Shown here piece after piece: positions 58,301 through 64,000 of a stretch of 64,000 bases of DNA. Origin of the DNA: Desulfosporosinus sp. (GTDB lineage Bacteria; Bacillota; Desulfitobacteriia; Desulfitobacteriales; Desulfitobacteriaceae); contig DOPM01000048.1 in the NCBI GenBank assembly GCA_003513495.1, positions 128,509 to 192,508 on the forward strand, in the 5' to 3' direction. The notes under the pieces were generated by a model, which searched no databases, had not been told where the DNA came from, and saw nothing but the letters and a program-made list of their open reading frames with translations. The position numbers and the translations under genes are program-made. Position 1 is the first letter of the stretch. Every line of letters begins with the position of its first letter.

Positions 58301-61300
58301 CTGAAGGGTGTCTGAACTAATATTACCCGTGGGATCGGACACGCTTAAGGTTACAGTATAGGTTCCCGCCTCAAGGTAAGTATGGGTAGGTTGAGCAATG
58401 GCTGCCTTGGCTGACCCATCTCCGAAATCCCACTCGTAGCTGGCTATACGGTCATTATCACGGGAAAGGGTTCCATCAAATGAAATCTCCATTCCGATGA
58501 TGGCAGATTGATCATTACCCGCTGCAGCAGTTGGTGGATAAGGATCATCAGCATTTGGTGCAGCAGCGATTTCCTCACTCATGACTGAATTACGATAGGT
58601 ATCTAAGGCTTCAACCTTATAGTAGTAGGTAATTCCCGGTAATAAGGGAGTATCTGTGTAAGCCGTTAAGGTAGTCTCTCGAATCCTTTGATAACTTCCG
58701 CCTGAGACAGTGCTGCGATAGAGGCGATATCCGGCAAAATCAGGTTCACTATTGGCGCTCCAAGAAAGGTCGACTCCCCAACCACGGGGGCTTGCCGTTA
58801 ATACAGGCTGAACCGGAGCTTGAAGGTTTAAGGTATACTGGGTAACCCTCGCCGCACTGACGTTCCCGGCTTGATCCGTTGCAATCACTCGAACCAGATA
58901 TTGTCCTTCCGCCAACCCCGTTGTGGTCCAAGTGAAACGACTAACCTCACTATAGGTATTAAGATCTTTTTCCCCGATCAAGGTCCAAGGCCCACTGGTG
59001 TCCCCAACCATTTGATAGTCAAGGGTCACCTTTGCCAAGCGGTAGTTGTCACTGGTCAGGACACTTATAACTGGATTAGCTGGTAAAGCTGCATTGTCAC
59101 TAGGGGATACACTTAAGACGTCTGGTACAGTGGTATCATCCGAAGTTGCAACAGATACTTCAGCCCATTGACCTTCGTTTCCGGACCTATCCAGTGCTGC
59201 TACTCTATAGAAATACGTGGTCTGCGGTTCCACATTCCTGTCACGATACTCTAATGAAGAAACCCGTTCCGCTAATACTGAATAGGATCCCTCCACGCTG
59301 GTGGATTTGTAAACCTTATAGGCTACTAAATCGAGTTCCGGATTCTGGAGCCAGCTTAAGGTCACATAGCCATCGGCAGCTTGAGCTTGAAAACCTGTGG
59401 GTGCAGTTGGCCCTGTATGATCCACTCGGTATTCCACATAATTAGCGTTATCCGATGTGCTGCTAAGATTTCCTGCAGTATCCTTGGCAACTCCTCGCAC
59501 GAAGTATGCTCCCTCCGCTAAGCCAGAAACATCCCAGTCATAGACAGCTGAAGCGGAAGCCGGCGAGTTGGCAAGGTGGATCGTGGCCAAATCCGTCCAA
59601 AGTAAACGGTCCGTAGAGTATTGGAAGGTGAATTCTGCTACTCCCACGTTATCTGTAGCAGTCCCTCTTAAGGCAATCAGATTGGCAAATTGAGCAGGTG
59701 CCGGCGAAATTCCGGTTACTTGGGGTGCCACAGCATCATCAAGGGTCTTGACCTGGATTTCCTCAGAAGGAATCCCCCGATTGCCCACCTTATCGTAAGC
59801 AACCACTCTAAACCAATAATCCGTACTGGCTTTCAGTCCGGTAACATTAAGCCCGCGTTTATCATAGACTTTTCCTTTTGAGGCGAAGATCCCATCAAAG
59901 GTATCCTTAACTTCTACCTGGAAATAATCGAAATCTAAGTCAGGGACATCATCCCAATTAAGCAAGACACTGGTTACCGCTGCCACGGGTGTAACTCCAG
60001 TGATCTGGGCAGGACCGACACCGTCAATCTGGTATGTGCGAACGGGATTACCGTCACTCTCATTCCCGGCAGCATCATAGGCCAGGGCACGAACTTTAAC
60101 TTCTCCGTTAAGTGATTCCGTATTCCAATGGAAGGTGGCCGTTGTTTGGTCGCTAATCCGGCCAATATCCGTCCAGTCCAGATCATTTAAGGAATACTGC
60201 AGCTTTACACTGGCAAGCTTGATATTATCCTCTGCCCTTACGGTTATGGTCGCTTGTTTGCCAAAAACTGTGCCATCCAGCTGTTCGATTCCCAGAATGG
60301 TTGGAGGAACAGTATCACTGACCCCCGTCGAGGTTGCCACATTCGAAGGAGACCCCTCTTGACTGAATTTGTCTACAGCAGTTATCTGATATTGATATTC
60401 CTGCCCTTCTGCCCCGGTTAAATCGGTACAGGAAACATTGGTACGTCCGGAGATTTTTTGCAGGAACTGGAAGGAACCGCCTGCGACTGCTCGATAGAGT
60501 CGATAATACTCTACATCCGCATCGGCTGGCATTGTCCAAGACAAATTAATACTTCCGGGACTAGCGGTTGCTGTTAAGTTTTGTGGAGCTTGAGGTGCCG
60601 TCCGATCGATCTGATAGGTTACCGTTTGTTGAACAGAATTCTCAGCACCATCAACCACCGTATAGCGCAGAGTATAGGTTCCGCTAGTCATTGTCGAAAG
60701 ATCCCAATCGATATAGAAACTGAAGGGCGAGGTTCCATTTGGACCTATGACTGTACCTGGTATTAGAGTCCAAGTTTGGCCATCCCTGCTGTACTCCATA
60801 CGAGCCGTTGCCCCTGCTGAGCCTTCATTATCTTCGGCCCTAACCGTAAGCCGCTGTGCTTGAGCCCCACCTAGGGTGATGGCATTTTCAGGACTAACGC
60901 TCTGGATGGTCGGTGCCGTAGTATCTGCTACAGAGGTCACTTGGCAGGTCGCTGTGAAGCCTTGATCACTGGTTGTCACCGTGATCTCGGCTGTTCCAGC
61001 GCTAACCGCCGTTACTAACCCGGTTTGATCAACCGTTGCCACATCCTCATCACTGCTCGACCAGGTAACACCCTTATTATCGGCATCCGTCGGTGCTACG
61101 GTGGCCGTTAGTTGGGCTGTGTGATGAACGTTCAATCTTAGACTGCTTTGGTTTAGACTTACCCCCGTGACCTTTACAATGGGTTTAATAACTGTCACAG
61201 TACAGCTTGCCGTATAACTGCCATCCGTTGTCTTAACACTGATGATCGCCGTGCCAAGGTTAACCCCCGTTACTTCACCATTGGAGTTGACGGTTGCCAC

Positions 61301-64000
61301 TGCTGGATTACTGGAACTCCAGGTGACTGTCTTATCCGGTGCATCTTCAGGCAGGACCGCAGCAGTTAAGCTTCCCGTCTTTCCAGCTTCAAGGGTTAAA
61401 GTCTCCTTATCCAGGTTCACTCCGGTTACGGCAACTCTTACATTGACGGCTGCCGTTGTGGTTGAGATCCGATCGTTAGCATCTGTGACTTGTAAACCGA
61501 TCGTATACTCCCCGGCATTGTCGAAAACAACACTGGTTTGTTCTCCCGTGGCATCGTCATAACTGCCATCATTGTCTAGATCCCACGCATAGATCAGGGG
61601 GGGATCTGCGGTATAGGAGTTTTTCCCGTCAAGGGAAATCGGTTGTCCTCGTACTCCTGAGTAAGCCGGTTCAAGTACTGCCTTAATATAACTTTCCGCT
61701 GTTTCTGCTGAAACTTCTTCAGAAACCAGGGACTCGTTACCTAAGGCATCAACGGCAGTGATTTTATAGTAGTAAACCGTACTTAAGCTAAGCCCTGTGT
61801 GGGTAAAGCCGGATTGAACAAGCCCTGAATTTGCTTTCTGGTCTGCATAAACACCAAATTGGTAATAGACATTGTAGCCAATAATATCGGGATATTGGGT
61901 CGGATCAGGGGCATCCCAGGTCAGCTTCACCTTATTGACCAAAGCATTAGCGACAACATTGCTCGGTGGAACGGGAAGCCCTGTATTAGCATCGACAATG
62001 TTAAAGGCATCCACGTTAATTCCTGTACCGTTTGTTTTGATGTTTCGTCCAAAATAAGTGATTTCCAGGGTATGCATTCCTAAAGCCAGGTCCCTGATTC
62101 GATAGACAGGCTGCATATACAGCGCCGATCCATTGTAAAGGTCCACTAAAACTGGCTGACCGTTATCCAAAATAACTTTGGCAATTCCAAGATTCGAGTC
62201 TTTCTTGGCCAGCCAATCCAGTCCGGTTCCGTACCAGGTATACTTAAAGGTCGAGCCGGCATCTGTTGTACTTGTAAAATTCCCTCCGCTAGCGTTACTG
62301 CTGGCACTCCGGGTCCAGATTCCCCTATACTCAATTGCCAGATTATCTTCTTCAACCAGGGCATTAGGGGTTCCTAGTGGGGTGTCCGAGACAATAGCAG
62401 AGGCTGGGGATTCATTTCCTACCGTATCGATTGCCGTGATTTTATAATAGACAGGGGAATCGGAGAACTCTTCCCTATAGGTTGTGCCATACCGGATGGG
62501 ATCAACATTGACACGGCTAAAGGAATCTGCCTGGCCGGTAAGACTCCGATAGATGTAATAACCATACAGATCCTCTTCCGGGCTTTGCTCCCACTGTAAA
62601 TAGCGGGTAGTTCCCTCGCTCCCAACATTAAATCCCGTTGGCGCACTTGGCGGTGTGGTATCCGAGGATTGAATCACGTCCAAGTAATCGATATTGACCT
62701 GTTTGGTGTCAAGACTTTTTATAACTAGCTCGTGAATTCCTGCTTCAAGAACCCCACTTTGCCAAAGAACGGCCTGATACTCAGGCTGAGATCTGTAGAG
62801 ATTAACTGTATTCACCAGAGACCCATCGAGATAGACCTCTGCATATCCGCCATTTGCACTTGGTAAACCTACCCATTTAATTCCCGTACCATCAAAGACA
62901 AAGCTTGCTGTGGCATCCACCGTATTTGTCCAACTATAATAATTGCCACTGGAATTGTTTTCATAAGTTCGTGTCCAGCCGCTGCTATAGACAATCCCCA
63001 GGTCGTCTTCCTGGTGTATCCCTGCTCCACCTGCCGGAACTACGCTAATCACCGGGGCCACAAGGGATTCGTTCCCTGCTTCATCCATGGCCGTCACTGT
63101 ATAGTAATAGGTTGTTCCGTTAACTAACCCACTGTCGTGATAGCTGGTTCCTGGGATAAGCTTCAAGGCCTTACTGCTTAAAGGTACAAACCCACTGTCC
63201 GCTGTGGTCGAGCGATACAATCGATAGCCTACAACATCAACTTCCGTGTTCCCACTCCAACTTAGATCGACGACTGTATTCCCTTTTTCCAACCTTAAGT
63301 CCGCGGGAGCTGCCGGGGCACTTAAATCATCCGTGTCTAATACTTTAAACCCATCGATATTTACCTCACTGCGTAAAACCTTAATCTCCAGGGTATGCTG
63401 CCCTCTGCCTAAATGGGTCTGCTGAAAGACCACCTGTTGATTCTCTGTGGGATTATTCTTTAGATTGACGATCTCCACTAGCTTCCCATCCAGCCATACT
63501 TCTGCCATACCGCTGTCGCTGGCTCGGTATCCCAGCCATTTAACCCCTGTTCCCACAAAACTCAGGGTTGCTGTATCCCCCGGTACGCCGCTGCGCTGGA
63601 CATAATCTCCGCTGGCCTCACTTGACCAACCCCGTACCCAACTCCCGGTGTAGACTACCCCAGGGTTGTTTTCTTCATAATATCCCGCTGTTCCCGTTAG
63701 GGTTGGATCATTGATCAAGGCCCCCGCTGTTTGACTTACAGGCTCGGATAACTCGGACCGATCCCCTAAAGCCCCCACTGCTTCTACTTGATACCTATAC
63801 TCTGCTCCGGGGACTAAGCCGCTGTCGGTATAGCTCTCTCCTCGGATTAAGCCCAGGTTAATAATCCCGTCCTCAACAGTCCCCCGATAACGGTATACTC
63901 GGTAACCCACGATTTCCGGTCCCGCTGAGTCCCAACTTAACTCGATACTTCCTGCCCCTGCTAAAGCCGTGACATTGGTCGGCCTGGCCGGTTCCGTCGT
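55328..64000 (-). CDS. Giant multidomain surface protein, C-terminal 2890 residues (5' end outside window)
   Basis: Open to the right edge in frame (upstream codons read EPARPTNVTALAGAGSIELS, an FN3 strand); the GTG at 63910 is not a real start. Order seen: FN3 modules alternating with three copies of a ~110-residue lectin-like module (GVVYTGSWVRGW..IDGF; GIVYSSGWTRTY..IDYL; AIEYRGIWTRSA..VDAF), a PKD-like domain, two Big2 domains (VTWSSSNPAVATVNSNGEVT), many FN3/Ig modules (AEDNEGSAGATA, TVRAEDNIKL), another PKD (YEWDFGDGSAKAA), a carboxypeptidase-regulatory-like unit, Big domains, and a C-terminal cohesin-like domain (GYQIGLEFNQEKLDVLDV) plus dockerin-like helices (NLVNLASIYAQ; NIKDIITLMQYVVGN). 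No LPXTG anchor. Probably a secreted adhesin or carbohydrate-binding scaffold. Confidence 0.88.
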   Translation of the reverse strand, partial: TTEPARPTNVTALAGAGSIELSWDSAGPEIVGYRVYRYRGTVEDGIINLGLIRGESYTDSGLVPGAEYRYQVEAVGALGDRSELSEPVSQTAGALINDPTLTGTAGYYEENNPGVVYTGSWVRGWSSEASGDYVQRSGVPGDTATLSFVGTGVKWLGYRASDSGMAEVWLDGKLVEIVNLKNNPTENQQVVFQQTHLGRGQHTLEIKVLRSEVNIDGFKVLDTDDLSAPAAPADLRLEKGNTVVDLSWSGNTEVDVVGYRLYRSTTADSGFVPLSSKALKLIPGTSYHDSGLVNGTTYYYTVTAMDEAGNESLVAPVISVVPAGGAGIHQEDDLGIVYSSGWTRTYENNSSGNYYSWTNTVDATASFVFDGTGIKWVGLPSANGGYAEVYLDGSLVNTVNLYRSQPEYQAVLWQSGVLEAGIHELVIKSLDTKQVNIDYLDVIQSSDTTPPSAPTGFNVGSEGTTRYLQWEQSPEEDLYGYYIYRSLTGQADSFSRVNVDPIRYGTTYREEFSDSPVYYKITAIDTVGNESPASAIVSDTPLGTPNALVEEDNLAIEYRGIWTRSASSNASGGNFTSTTDAGSTFKYTWYGTGLDWLAKKDSNLGIAKVILDNGQPVLVDLYNGSALYMQPVYRIRDLALGMHTLEITYFGRNIKTNGTGINVDAFNIVDANTGLPVPPSNVVANALVNKVKLTWDAPDPTQYPDIIGYNVYYQFGVYADQKANSGLVQSGFTHTGLSLSTVYYYKITAVDALGNESLVSEEVSAETAESYIKAVLEPAYSGVRGQPISLDGKNSYTADPPLIYAWDLDNDGSYDDATGEQTSVVFDNAGEYTIGLQVTDANDRISTTTAAVNVRVAVTGVNLDKETLTLEAGKTGSLTAAVLPEDAPDKTVTWSSSNPAVATVNSNGEVTGVNLGTAIISVKTTDGSYTASCTVTVIKPIVKVTGVSLNQSSLRLNVHHTAQLTATVAPTDADNKGVTWSSSDEDVATVDQTGLVTAVSAGTAEITVTTSDQGFTATCQVTSVADTTAPTIQSVSPENAITLGGAQAQRLTVRAEDNEGSAGATARMEYSRDGQTWTLIPGTVIGPNGTSPFSFYIDWDLSTMTSGTYTLRYTVVDGAENSVQQTVTYQIDRTAPQAPQNLTATASPGSINLSWTMPADADVEYYRLYRAVAGGSFQFLQKISGRTNVSCTDLTGAEGQEYQYQITAVDKFSQEGSPSNVATSTGVSDTVPPTILGIEQLDGTVFGKQATITVRAEDNIKLASVKLQYSLNDLDWTDIGRISDQTTATFHWNTESLNGEVKVRALAYDAAGNESDGNPVRTYQIDGVGPAQITGVTPVAAVTSVLLNWDDVPDLDFDYFQVEVKDTFDGIFASKGKVYDKRGLNVTGLKASTDYWFRVVAYDKVGNRGIPSEEIQVKTLDDAVAPQVTGISPAPAQFANLIALRGTATDNVGVAEFTFQYSTDRLLWTDLATIHLANSPASASAVYDWDVSGLAEGAYFVRGVAKDTAGNLSSTSDNANYVEYRVDHTGPTAPTGFQAQAADGYVTLSWLQNPELDLVAYKVYKSTSVEGSYSVLAERVSSLEYRDRNVEPQTTYFYRVAALDRSGNEGQWAEVSVATSDDTTVPDVLSVSPSDNAALPANPVISVLTSDNYRLAKVTLDYQMVGDTSGPWTLIGEKDLNTYSEVSRFTWTTTGLAEGQYLVRVIATDQAGNVSAARVTQYTLNLQAPVQPVLTASPRGWGVDLSWSANSEPDFAGYRLYRSTVSGGSYQRIRETTLTAYTDTPLLPGITYYYKVEALDTYRNSVMSEEIAAAPNADDPYPPTAAAGNDQSAIIGMEISFDGTLSRDNDRIASYEWDFGDGSAKAAIAQPTHTYLEAGTYTVTLSVSDPTGNISSDTLQITVKEPLQVGTLDVRVIDDSSGVTLSGASVVIQLPDGSLEHATTNSQGIATIVGSAGKYKVYAYKTDFKPVAIDATLETNQKTTATVRLQRGELVVGELTVRRMTLDEVKATGVDVNAPENQWVYSYEVHLSFNNQPLEPVVHIINGQGQFIGSSWQPLVIHNPPNPQGTNPGTMIAYPTAVPNYGHPEVRPTIAYLVVPGEARWLKEFFEVGLTLENTADEEFVISDSKSTLKLPNGLVLAPTREPQSLTVNLGDIAGGERRETKWIIRGDEKGWYNLEADFTGMLQPFDDQVNAVFKTKDPFRVWGDDALRMRIDAQNSVDQGYPYNVRFGLENVSDIPVYNAAIELKDQGKQHYIYAPNQDLTETINELSPGETVWADYQLIPSINGFLDLSQSYILKTGGNSAVQSEITGHDVPENLPGTAPVLQQIHTSDGKVTLTWTPVSGALKYRIYYVRDDLAISRLPEMVYEAQDSETTVTLAETNGAKDYVLTTVIPEGEVLYHATTGLAWAAKAGAMVITVNPDEIYAGVERELWITVNKEGLPVAGGTVDVGSYAQGVILDSNGQAKIKVRPTSPGIIVVTAHDPVNSQITVSTNVTVLGALLAAPVVQPVFYTDSVVNGTAKPYTRIIVKKGSAEIGNGFVGGDGTFAVGISAQAVGTVLTVIATDTLGNISPETTVTVGEQNIPVEGVSLSKASTTITVGETEILTATVEPNNASNKAVNWSSSDESVATISPSGMVTGVSEGTAEIRVTTVDGGFSDICTVTILKESVIKPLVRLGVNPRLNNTVGLFVGIGDIMDESGNPISNPILKGYQIGLEFNQEKLDVLDVIEETNLGSFTQTNDPEGNIILTDSSDIGTSDFESLFFVPIQLKGSVLEEASIRIRLIDITEETINSVATDTSVTLYFQRGEIRNEFAEDPGIEDALAGLQYLANIRKAGPGETEVNLVNLASIYAQEGTDQGIKANIKDIITLMQYVVGNRNEYLVPSE

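Overview
The window looks like chromosomal DNA of an anaerobic, low-to-mid-GC Firmicute of the Desulfosporosinus/Desulfitobacterium type. This is inferred from the strong AGGAGG ribosome binding sites, an Etf-linked lactate dehydrogenase, cytoplasmic-type arylsulfotransferases, a CprK-like Crp/Fnr regulator, PAS/SpoIIE-type phosphatase signalling and the lack of any rRNA, tRNA, phage or CRISPR locus. No database search was possible.

Layout. (1) 1-2.7 kb: a branched-chain amino acid ABC transporter (livJ, livH, partial livM). (2) 2.8-12.2 kb: a minus-strand block of thioredoxin reductase (3' frameshift), thioredoxin, arylsulfotransferase, an MFS carrier, a DASS-type anion carrier, two tandem LysR regulators and a small unknown protein. 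(3) 12.5-16.1 kb: etfB-etfA-lactate/glycolate dehydrogenase, resembling the electron-confurcating LctBCD complex. (4) 16.1-17.7 kb: a 34-residue zinc-finger peptide, a K+ channel and a CGGC protein. (5) 17.9-24.7 kb: lipoamide dehydrogenase, a glutaredoxin/radical-SAM-like fusion and a GcvH-like lipoyl carrier, divergent from a second arylsulfotransferase, a second DASS carrier and a Crp/Fnr regulator. (6) 24.8-33.5 kb: multi-PAS phosphatase, STAS protein, chemoreceptor, a NapH-type/ferredoxin-reductase fusion and a 14-TM exporter. (7) 33.7-34.0 kb: a probable type I toxin/antisense-RNA module absent from ordinary ORF calling. (8) 34.1-43.7 kb: a five-gene zinc-ribbon/VWA membrane cluster of unknown function. 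(9) 44-49 kb: a BmpA/NupOPQ-type nucleoside ABC importer. (10) 49.3-55.2 kb: a serine/threonine symporter, a soluble chemosensory trio, a Fic protein and a YczE-like membrane protein. (11) 55.3-64 kb: the 3' part of a giant FN3/PKD/Big2 surface protein.

The most striking DNA-level feature is an interspersed repeat (AATTGTCAGAATCG, TTTCCCATTGTGTG, GGGGTCAGACCCC) found about 14 times, with its asymmetric left arm always in the same orientation. It usually sits at gene 3' ends, often supplies the stop codon or an in-frame C-terminal tail, and is flanked by short tandem duplications.

Working together: the two arylsulfotransferases each sit beside a DASS carrier, and the first DASS gene and first arylsulfotransferase share an operator-like element. 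The thioredoxin pair and the lipoyl trio are beside them. This suggests an uncharacterised sulfate-ester or organic-anion utilisation and redox module, possibly fed by the Etf-lactate dehydrogenase. That link is inference from context only.
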